Positions 40,701-47,475 of a stretch of DNA of 49,661 nt are shown piece by piece. Every line of letters begins with the position of its first letter. Position 1 is the stretch's first letter. This DNA is from Bacteriovoracales bacterium. GTDB taxonomy: Bacteria; Bdellovibrionota; Bacteriovoracia; Bacteriovoracales; Bacteriovoracaceae. The DNA is taken from assembly GCA_030149295.1 (NCBI GenBank), contig JASBRV010000031.1, forward strand, positions 1 through 49,661, given 5' to 3'. The notes under the pieces are model-generated. The model saw only the letters and a list, made by a program, of their open reading frames with translations. It searched no databases and was not told the DNA's origin. The translations under genes and the position numbers were made by a program.

Positions 40701-41186
40701 ATGGCCAGGCTGATCTATTTTCTTGCCTTTGTAATTGGACTTGTTCTTGTCATGAATATTTCAAAATACCAAAAACAAGAAGTTTCTAATGAGAAATTTG
40801 ATTTCAAAAAGGTCGCAGAAGCTAACCTGAAAAAGAAAAAAGAAATTGAAGAGCTTTTGAAACCCAAGGTTGAAGAGAAGCAAGAAGTTGTCGTTGTTAA
40901 AGAAGGACCTCTTGTTGAACTGACAACACCTCAACTTCAAGCAGGGCATGATCTTTATAAGAAATGTATTGCTTGTCATGGAAAGAGGGGAGAAGGAAAG
41001 AAAGGTCAAAAAGCTCCTGCTATTGGTGGTCAATTTGACTGGTATATCAACAAGCAAATCACTGCTATGCAAACTGGCGAACGTGTTAATAAGGTTATGA
41101 TGCCTTATATTTCTCGTCTTTCCCCAGAAGATGTAGCTAATCTTTCGACTTATATTTCAAAACTTCCCCACATGGGACAGAAATAA
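40701..41186 (+). CDS. monohaem c-type cytochrome, membrane-anchored
   Basis: 161 residues. An N-terminal hydrophobic segment (RLIYFLAFVIGLVLVM) is followed by a lysine/glutamate-rich linker (about 20-70) and a class I cytochrome c domain with CIACH haem attachment and the distal Met probably in KVMMPYISRLSPEDV. The linker tethers the haem domain to the membrane surface. It probably passes electrons to the cbb3 oxidase or another terminal acceptor. It has its own promoter and a strong terminator at 41189. Confidence 0.88.
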   Translation: MARLIYFLAFVIGLVLVMNISKYQKQEVSNEKFDFKKVAEANLKKKKEIEELLKPKVEEKQEVVVVKEGPLVELTTPQLQAGHDLYKKCIACHGKRGEGKKGQKAPAIGGQFDWYINKQITAMQTGERVNKVMMPYISRLSPEDVANLSTYISKLPHMGQK

Positions 41187-41188
41187 AA

Positions 41189-41218
41189 AAAGGCCGCGAT
41201 TGCGGCCTTTCTTTTTTT
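41189..41218 (+). terminator. strong intrinsic terminator
   Basis: AAAGGCCGC (41189-41197) and GCGGCCTTT (41202-41210) form a perfect 9-bp stem with a 4-nt loop, followed by CTTTTTTT. It ends the cytochrome c transcript; the flanking A run allows it to work for the convergent gene at 41244 too. Confidence 0.93.
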
Positions 41219-41243
41219 AACACCTAGTCTTTCAACCCAATTA

Positions 41244-41969
41244 TTACATTGAACCGGCGTTGTTGAAGATGCTGTTCACTGATCTACCTTCAATACTTCT
41301 TACGTGAAGGAGAACCTTGTCAGACTGGAGCTTGCTTGGAACACGAACTTCATATTCAAAGGGCACCATCTTCATTGGGCAGTGATCAGAGATTTGCTTC
41401 ATTTTAGGAAGGATACTGTAAACATTTTTTTCGTTGTCGAGGATTTCGATTTCGTCGAGAACGAAACAGTCACTTGGGTTGTACCCTTTTAAAACAACAT
41501 CTCTACTGCCTGGATTTCTGTCGATGTACTCAACTGCTGCATAAACATGATCGTCAACGGCATCTGAGGAAGCCTCTGCCACACTCAGTTGTGCTCTATT
41601 TTCATAGATTGATTTACCGTTCACAACGATGTCATAAACACCTTTGTCGAGAACTCCGAGGTCGATAGCTTCTACAAAAGGAACGATCATCTCTGGGCAG
41701 TAAGGATTTGAGGCGTCGTACTTGAGAGAAACAATTTTAATGTCCACTTTACGATCCATCATCTTTACTATGGATTTTGGACGTTTGTGGCAAAGGTTGG
41801 GGAGATAACCGGCAATGACAACTTGGGAGTTGTCATTGGAGTCAAATCCTTTTGGTGAATAAACGTCTTCAATAGGCACCATGACTTCTACTGGAACTGA
41901 GGCTTCTGCGACAAGTCCAATGGCCATAAGGGCTATGAACACTCTCATAATAATACTTCTAACTTTCAT
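41244..41969 (-). CDS. exported protein with two tandem Cys-containing domains
   Basis: 241 residues with a signal peptide (to about VAEASVP). The mature part consists of two related halves: GYLPNLCHKRPK then PYCPEMIVPF in the first, and GYNPSDCFVLDE then DHCPMKMVPF in the second. Each has a Cys pair about 30-35 residues apart and the motif CP-x-x-MVPF. This is a tandem duplication of a domain of about 95 residues that I do not recognise. AGGAG 7 nt before the ATG supports the start. Probably periplasmic, possibly disulphide-stabilised. Confidence 0.7.
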   Translation of the reverse strand: MKVRSIIMRVFIALMAIGLVAEASVPVEVMVPIEDVYSPKGFDSNDNSQVVIAGYLPNLCHKRPKSIVKMMDRKVDIKIVSLKYDASNPYCPEMIVPFVEAIDLGVLDKGVYDIVVNGKSIYENRAQLSVAEASSDAVDDHVYAAVEYIDRNPGSRDVVLKGYNPSDCFVLDEIEILDNEKNVYSILPKMKQISDHCPMKMVPFEYEVRVPSKLQSDKVLLHVRSIEGRSVNSIFNNAGSM

Positions 41970-42152
41970 GTCTTTTCTCCTGTTATTGGAATGAATTCCG
42001 TTTCTTAAGTTCGTACTCAGGATAGGGAAAACTAAACAATTTGCACTTGATTCATAACTCTTTTATTTATCTTTTTGAACATAAGAAAAGATGATATGGC
42101 TCATATAAATTTTGTTTCAATTTTATAAAAATGGTGGGACGAGGAGGAACTT

Positions 42153-43013
42153 GTGAAGTTCTTATTATTGATGACCTTATTGTCTGTACACGCTGAGCGC
42201 ATTAATTACTGCCTTCCTGAGAGTGATTTACAATTTCCCCTGAGTTTTCAAAAGGGAATTGATAGTGCAACCGAAATGCGCGTTGAGCAACAAATTCAGC
42301 ACTTTACTAAAGTTATGAAGCCAGAAGTGAAAAGGCTTACTGGAAAGGACCTTAAAGTTCAGTTGGATTGGGGTAATCCTCGCGTCAACGCAAGCGCCAC
42401 CCGCGATGATGAAAACAACCCGGTTTTGATCCTCCTTGGAGGTATGGCGCGTCATCCACAACTAACTTACGATGGTCTTTATGGCATCCTTTGCCACGAG
42501 CTAGGACATTATTTAGGGGGGGCTCCTAAAAAGAAAAGAGGTCGCTCTGATAAGCTTTCTTGGTCAAGTGCCGAGGGACAAGCGGATTATTATGCAACTT
42601 CTAAATGCCTTCCCCTTATTTTCAAAAAGCCGCTCAAAAGTATAAACCCCAATGATGTTGCCGAGAAAAAGGAAGTGGATTTGGCTTTTGAAATTTGTCA
42701 GGGCGATACCGATTGTATTCGCATGGGATTGGCCAGCCTTTCGATGGCAAGGGTTTTCGCAAGTTTAAAAAATTATTATGATCTCCCTAGTCTCGATCTT
42801 CAGGACAGTTTCAATGTTTGGGAAACTGAGCTTGGTCATCCTCAGCCTCAATGTCGACTGGATACCATGAAGGCAGGGATTCTTTGTTCGGTTTCACCGA
42901 TGGCCCCCTTTGACAATAAAGACCCAAGTGTAGGGGCTTGTTATTCTTTTAAAGACCTTGCCGGTGATGGGGAAAGACCCCGTTGTTGGTTTCAGCCACT
43001 TTCGAACCCTTAA
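42153..43013 (+). CDS. exported zinc-metalloprotease-like protein (HExxH), GTG start
   Basis: 286 residues, GTG start at 42153 with GAGGAGG 5 nt upstream and a short signal peptide (MKFLLLMTLLSVHA). The HExxH motif is in YGILCHELGHYLGG (residues about 109-122). A second Glu follows in SSAEGQADYYATSKC, giving a His-Glu-His...Glu metal site as in M48-type peptidases. Later Cys pairs suggest disulphides. Substrate unknown. Genes for a ribosome-hibernation factor and a CISCH protein follow on the same strand. Confidence 0.7.
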   Translation: MKFLLLMTLLSVHAERINYCLPESDLQFPLSFQKGIDSATEMRVEQQIQHFTKVMKPEVKRLTGKDLKVQLDWGNPRVNASATRDDENNPVLILLGGMARHPQLTYDGLYGILCHELGHYLGGAPKKKRGRSDKLSWSSAEGQADYYATSKCLPLIFKKPLKSINPNDVAEKKEVDLAFEICQGDTDCIRMGLASLSMARVFASLKNYYDLPSLDLQDSFNVWETELGHPQPQCRLDTMKAGILCSVSPMAPFDNKDPSVGACYSFKDLAGDGERPRCWFQPLSNP

Positions 43014-43026
43014 AAAGGAGAGTTTC

Positions 43027-43314
43027 ATGAATTTAGAGATTTCTTTTCGCCACATGGATCACACAGAAAGCATTGATGAAAGAATTAGAGATAAAGTTGA
43101 TAACTTTGCTAAAAAACACCTTTCTCAAGAGGCAAGAGTGCAATGGACTTGCATGGTTGAGCATGGAGCTCACGAGTCAAAAGTGCATATCATGGATAGA
43201 GGACATGACTTTCACGTTAAGGCATCTTCGGATAATATGTATAAGACTATTGATCAGGCCATGGAAAAGCTAGGCTCCCAACTTGAAAATAAGGGGCATC
43301 ACCCAGGCCATTGA
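43027..43314 (+). CDS. HPF/RaiA-like ribosome-associated protein (S30AE)
   Basis: 95 residues from the ATG at 43027 (AAAAAGGAG upstream; an in-frame ATG at 42958 would overlap the previous gene and adds unrelated sequence). The S30AE/HPF fold is indicated by MNLEISFRHMDHTESIDERI, KVDNFAKKHL and, at the C-terminus, YKTIDQAMEKLGSQL. It would bind the 30S subunit in stationary phase and inactivate or protect ribosomes. The short length fits HPF short form. The C-terminus is His-rich (ENKGHHPGH). Confidence 0.82.
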   Translation: MNLEISFRHMDHTESIDERIRDKVDNFAKKHLSQEARVQWTCMVEHGAHESKVHIMDRGHDFHVKASSDNMYKTIDQAMEKLGSQLENKGHHPGH

Positions 43315-43325
43315 AAAGGATTTCT

Positions 43326-44492
43326 ATGACCAAGCACATTCTCACTCTTTGTTGTTTAATTCTAACAACAGGAGCCATTGCCAAAGATTATAAAAATACA
43401 AAAGAGGCCATGAATGAAATCTTCAAGGCCTTTGTTGATCTCGTTCCCTATGCTGGGAACGAGATGAAATTTAAAGATCCTAAATCTGAAGAGTACATTA
43501 AAGATCGCCTCTTAAAATTAAAGACAGCTTTTCAAAATGCGAAACACCTAAAAAAAATCAATACGCCGGGCTTTAGCCCAAGCTATGAAACCATAAGCCA
43601 ACACCTCGACCAAACTTATGAAGGCTTTAGTATGAGCCAAAAGTCTTTTGCGAGAAATCGACTTAAGGCAACGGCAGAGATGTGTATTTCATGCCATACC
43701 CAACTTCCCAAAGGAACATCAAATACTTTTCGTTCTCTATCAAAAGTGAGTCGCTCCACCTTTGATAACGACTATGAGTATGCTGATTACTTATTTTTAA
43801 TTCGAAATTACACGCAAGCAGCTCAATATTATCGTCAAGAAATTTTAGGGCGTATAAAGAAAAATACAGAACTTAGAAAAATTCAAAAGTCGAATACGGC
43901 CGTCTTCATTGATTTTACTATTGAAAAGTCTCTGGAAAGGCTGGTCACCATCTACACCAAGGTTTTTTACAAACCAGAAAAAGCTTTAAAAGAAGTTTTA
44001 GCCCAAAAATCAGTAGAAGGAATGCCAAGGAATCTTGTTAAAAAGCTTGATGATTGGAAAGAAGATCTTGAAAAGTGGGAAAAAAGAAAAATTTCTGAAT
44101 TTAAAAGTGAGAAAGACTTAAATAAGTTTCTTTCTCAATATGTTGAAGGAGAAATTAATCAAATTTCTTCTCATGTAGACCTTCTCGTTATTTCTGGTTT
44201 TCTTTATCGCTTTTTAAATAAATACCCCAACACACCGGCTGAACCGAAGGTCCTTCTTTTTCTAGGTTCAATTGATGAAGTTCTGAATCACAGCTATTTT
44301 TATTCATTATCGGAAATTTATCTTAAAAGATGCATTACAAGATTCCCAAAGTCTTCTTATGCGAAAAAGTGCTTTCAAAAGTATAAAGATCAAGTTGAAT
44401 TTGGTTATACCGGAACAGCGGGCACTAATATCCCTGACGAAGAACAGGCGGAACTTGCTCGCCTTAAGAAAATTCTAAACAACGCTAAATAA
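43326..44492 (+). CDS. exported protein with single CxxCH haem-type motif
   Basis: 388 residues from the ATG at 43326 (AAAAGGATTTCT before it; TTG at 43311 precedes). Signal peptide ends TTGAIAK. One CISCH motif lies near residue 122 (TAEMCISCHTQLP), a candidate c-type haem site. The rest is helical and TPR-like (EYADYLFLIRNYTQAAQYYR, LLVISGFLYRFLNKYP). It resembles the cytochrome c-type helical proteins found near respiratory genes. The last 18 bp overlap the convergent small cbb3-operon peptide gene. Confidence 0.65.
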   Translation: MTKHILTLCCLILTTGAIAKDYKNTKEAMNEIFKAFVDLVPYAGNEMKFKDPKSEEYIKDRLLKLKTAFQNAKHLKKINTPGFSPSYETISQHLDQTYEGFSMSQKSFARNRLKATAEMCISCHTQLPKGTSNTFRSLSKVSRSTFDNDYEYADYLFLIRNYTQAAQYYRQEILGRIKKNTELRKIQKSNTAVFIDFTIEKSLERLVTIYTKVFYKPEKALKEVLAQKSVEGMPRNLVKKLDDWKEDLEKWEKRKISEFKSEKDLNKFLSQYVEGEINQISSHVDLLVISGFLYRFLNKYPNTPAEPKVLLFLGSIDEVLNHSYFYSLSEIYLKRCITRFPKSSYAKKCFQKYKDQVEFGYTGTAGTNIPDEEQAELARLKKILNNAK

Positions 44493-44612
44493 CAGAATAA
44501 CACTTCCAATAGGAAGGAGTGCGATAACGCTGATAAGGAGAAAGTAAAAGAGAGCACCTTCAAGATCGAGCTTTTCTTTGCCCTCACTATCAGTGACAAC
44601 TGGCTTGTTCAT
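44475..44612 (-). CDS. 45-residue single-pass membrane peptide at the end of the cbb3 operon
   Basis: Starts MNKPVVTDSEGKEKLDLEG and has one hydrophobic segment (FYFLLISVIALLPIGSVILL), ending SVV-TAG. GGTGG lies 6 nt before the ATG. It overlaps the end of the upstream TauE/SafE gene by 23 bp, the same close packing as the rest of the operon. It is too short for family assignment; CcoS is of similar size but I see no clear CcoS motif. Topology and position suggest a small assembly or stability subunit. Confidence 0.6.
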   Translation of the reverse strand: MNKPVVTDSEGKEKLDLEGALFYFLLISVIALLPIGSVILLFSVV

Positions 44613-45285
44613 AAGCTACCACCATTCGATATGAAATTGTTATGAGACCTAATGTAATAAGGGAGAGACTTGCCATTTTTGGCCAAGCCTCTCTTATTGG
44701 TTTAATGAGTTTTGAGAGGATACTGGGGGCAATAGTTAGGGCAGGAATTGTTCCTAGTCCAAAGGCCATCATGCCAAGTGCACCGTAGTAAGGGTTTTGT
44801 AAAATGGCGAAACTTAAGAGAACACCATAAAGGAGTCCACAAGGAAGTAACGCTGAAAGAAAACCTGTCAAAAAACTTCTTCTCGTGCCTTCTTTAAGAT
44901 TAAAAGAATAAATGAGCCATTTTTTACTTACTTTTTCAAAAGCTTTGGGAAGTGAAAGAGACAGGTGAGAGCTTCCAAGGCTTTTGACTCCAAGGTAAAT
45001 GAAAACGATGCCCATAAGAACACTAGGGATAATCTTGAGATAAGGATTATCACTGATAAGGCTAAAGCTAGCTCCAAAAATGCCGGCAATTAGGCCAAGA
45101 AGGCCATAGCTAGTTAACTTTCCCAAGTGATAGGAGATAAGCCCTTTTTGAGTTTGACCACAGCTGGTTGCGAAGGCACCACACATACCAACACAGTGGA
45201 GACTACCAGCAAGACCTGCACTAAAACCGATGCCAATGATGCCCCATAATGATGCTTGAGAAAGATTAATTAAGAGGTCCGACAA
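44590..45285 (-). CDS. TauE/SafE-family membrane protein of the cbb3 operon
   Basis: 231 residues with six hydrophobic segments. The N-terminal signature GSLHCVGMCGAFATSCGQ places it in the sulphite-exporter/urease-accessory-like (UreH-domain) group often found in cbb3 oxidase operons; these proteins are linked to copper or cytochrome assembly. It overlaps the ccoG stop by 20 bp, so translation is coupled. Other motifs: LLPCGLLYGVLLSF and GLGTIPALTIAP. Metal specificity unknown. Confidence 0.82.
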   Translation of the reverse strand: MSDLLINLSQASLWGIIGIGFSAGLAGSLHCVGMCGAFATSCGQTQKGLISYHLGKLTSYGLLGLIAGIFGASFSLISDNPYLKIIPSVLMGIVFIYLGVKSLGSSHLSLSLPKAFEKVSKKWLIYSFNLKEGTRRSFLTGFLSALLPCGLLYGVLLSFAILQNPYYGALGMMAFGLGTIPALTIAPSILSKLIKPIREAWPKMASLSLITLGLITISYRMVVAYEQASCH

Positions 45286-46669
45286 GCTTTACCTCCTTTT
45301 CTAATAAAACAGTTTTACTCTCATCCATAAATTGAATGGTGATCGACCTAGAACCAGCCTTTAAAATTTCAGGGGAAAACTTAAAGTGAATGATACTATT
45401 TTTTGAGCGCCCGCCATTAATCGTGAAGGGATTCTTTGGCGTCACAAGCTCTACCCCTGGGTTGTCCTTTATTTTCATGAAAACTTCAATTTCTTTTTTA
45501 TTTTTAAAGTCTGTTCTTACTCGATAAAGGTTTAGCACTTCTTTTTGTCCATCGGAGAGAGTGGTCTCACGATAGGGAACCCCTGTACCTCTGATAAAAG
45601 TTGCCTTGAGATTTCCTGATTGGGAAATACTATAGATTAAAATGGAGACAACCGCTGTAATGGCGGCAAGGTAGATGAGAGAGCGAATTTTAATCGTTTT
45701 TTTCTCTTTGCCTTCAAAACCATTTTCACTGTCGTAGCGAATAAGGCCTGTTTCTTTGCCCACTTTAAGCATAATTTCATCGCAAGCATCGATGCATTGG
45801 GTACAGGCAATGCATTCAAGTTGAGTGCCTCGACGGATATCAATTCCTGTAGGACACGCTTTTACACAATGGTAACAATTGATACAGTCACCCTCTTGTG
45901 AGCGCTCCACTTGGCCTCTTCTTGGTTCACCTCTTTTGACATCATAACCAACCACAAGAGAGTCCTCATCCATCATCACTGATTGAAGACGTCCATAGGG
46001 ACAAGCGATGATACAAAACTGTTCTCTAAACCAGCCAAAGTCAAAAAGAAAAACTCCCGTAATAAAGAGCATGATGAAAAAGAGAGTCATATGCTCTGCT
46101 GGCGGAGACATCGTAATCCAGAAAAGTCTTCGCGCCCCAACAAAGTACCCAAGAAAGGAATGGGCGATATGAAGAGAGGCAATAAGAAAGAGAGTCCATT
46201 TTAGACTTTTTTTCCAAACTTTTTCAAAACTGAGGGGTGAGGCATCTAGTTTTTGTCGTTGACGGGATTTACCCTCAACCCATTTTTCAATTTGTCTATA
46301 AATAGTGTCGATAAAGACAGTTTGGGGGCATGCCCATCCGCACCACACTCTTCCCCAGATACTTGTGATAAAGCCCATTGTGAAGACAAAGGCCAATAAA
46401 ACGAGAAGGAAGAGGGGAGCATCATGGGCATAAAAGGTCATTCCAAAAAAGGTAAACTCCCTGTGGGGGATATCAAGAAGAATGATTTGTTTACCTTTGT
46501 AATGAATCCAAGGCAAAATGAGATAAAGACCGATAAGAAACCAATAAAAAAGTTTCCTTCGGTTTCTCCAAGGACCTTTAACATCTTCAGGATGAAGGTA
46601 AACTCGATGACCATGCTCATCTGTGGTGCTTAGTCTTTCTTCATGGAGATCAAATCGATTTTTACTCAT
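45266..46669 (-). CDS. ccoG: cbb3 oxidase accessory protein CcoG (FixG/RdxA)
   Basis: 467 residues. Membrane helices occupy about 35-200. Two ferredoxin-like 4Fe-4S clusters follow: CINCYHCVKACPTGIDIRR and CIACTQCIDACDEIM. The C-terminal part is an Ig-like FixG domain (EVFMKIKDNPGVELVTP). It reduces copper or supports oxidase assembly. It starts 12 nt after ccoP and overlaps the TauE/SafE gene by 20 bp. A separate ccoH (FixH) is not visible in this operon. Confidence 0.92.
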   Translation of the reverse strand: MSKNRFDLHEERLSTTDEHGHRVYLHPEDVKGPWRNRRKLFYWFLIGLYLILPWIHYKGKQIILLDIPHREFTFFGMTFYAHDAPLFLLVLLAFVFTMGFITSIWGRVWCGWACPQTVFIDTIYRQIEKWVEGKSRQRQKLDASPLSFEKVWKKSLKWTLFLIASLHIAHSFLGYFVGARRLFWITMSPPAEHMTLFFIMLFITGVFLFDFGWFREQFCIIACPYGRLQSVMMDEDSLVVGYDVKRGEPRRGQVERSQEGDCINCYHCVKACPTGIDIRRGTQLECIACTQCIDACDEIMLKVGKETGLIRYDSENGFEGKEKKTIKIRSLIYLAAITAVVSILIYSISQSGNLKATFIRGTGVPYRETTLSDGQKEVLNLYRVRTDFKNKKEIEVFMKIKDNPGVELVTPKNPFTINGGRSKNSIIHFKFSPEILKAGSRSITIQFMDESKTVLLEKEVKLVGPLN

Positions 46670-46681
46670 ATAAATAATTCC

Positions 46682-47284
46682 TTAAGGGAGCTTTTCCCCT
46701 TGAGGTTCTTTGCCAGGAATGTTGGTGCCTTTGACGGAAAGAACAAAGTGAACGGCAGCGTAAAGCTCCTCTTTAGAAAGCATATCTTCCCAAGCGGGCA
46801 TACCGTTGTCTTCATTACCTCTTAGAATGAAGCCATAAAGAGTGCCTGGGTTTGTGTCTTGAACGTTAATCCAGTAAGCATCGGTCAGGTTGGGACCAAT
46901 ATCGCCTTTGCCCTTTTCTTCGTGGCAAGAGAGACAGTTTTCCTCATAAACACTTGCGGCAAGCTGGTCTACATTCTCTCCTTGTTGCCACGTTTTAAAG
47001 TCTGCCTCGTCAAAGTTTCCTGTGAGCTTTCTTTGCTCCTCGCGAACTTTTTCAATAGCGGCCATTTCTTGCTTAAATTCATCTTTTAAACTGGGGGCTC
47101 CAGCATAGTTATAGAAATAAATATAACCTGCAGCGAAGACGATGCCACCGATAAAAGTCCAAACCCACCAAGCGGGTAGGGGATAATCGAACTCTTCGAT
47201 TCCATCATAGTTATGATCGAGGAGGAGTTTTTCCTCCTCTTCGTTTATAAGGATATTATTGGCTTTCGTTTCTTTTCTATTCAT
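46682..47284 (-). CDS. ccoP: cbb3 oxidase subunit III, CcoP, mono-haem
   Basis: 200 residues. The N-terminal DHNYDGIEEFDYPLPAWW motif and one transmembrane helix (WVWTFIGGIVFAAGYIYFY) identify CcoP. A single cytochrome c domain with CLSCHEEKGKG and MPAWEDML (Met ligand) follows, whereas the usual CcoP has two haem c domains. Electron entry must therefore use one haem here. It overlaps ccoQ by 4 bp. It is a member of the cco operon from 49618 to 44475. Confidence 0.9.
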   Translation of the reverse strand: MNRKETKANNILINEEEEKLLLDHNYDGIEEFDYPLPAWWVWTFIGGIVFAAGYIYFYNYAGAPSLKDEFKQEMAAIEKVREEQRKLTGNFDEADFKTWQQGENVDQLAASVYEENCLSCHEEKGKGDIGPNLTDAYWINVQDTNPGTLYGFILRGNEDNGMPAWEDMLSKEELYAAVHFVLSVKGTNIPGKEPQGEKLP

Positions 47285-47475
47285 CTCTTTACTCCTGCTC
47301 TCTTTGAAACCGGATGCCCCTCGCTAAGAGGCAAGGAGCCAGCATCTTCATAGAATTGTTTGCTATCTTTTCGAAATGTCCAAAAAAGAACAAAAACGAA
47401 AATACTTAGGAACATAACAAAGGCAACGACTGTTAAGTCGGTCCAGGCAAAATTACTTAGTACTTGCGACTTCAT
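47281..47475 (-). CDS. ccoQ: cbb3 oxidase small subunit CcoQ
   Basis: 64 residues with one transmembrane helix (LTVVAFVMFLSIFVFVLFWTF, 21 residues, here cited in part as VVAFVMFLSIFVFVLFW) and a charged cytoplasmic tail (RKDSKQFYEDAGSLP). This size and shape fits CcoQ, which stabilises the oxidase complex. It overlaps the CcoNO stop by 23 bp and the ccoP start by 4 bp. Confidence 0.85.
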   Translation of the reverse strand: MKSQVLSNFAWTDLTVVAFVMFLSIFVFVLFWTFRKDSKQFYEDAGSLPLSEGHPVSKRAGVKR

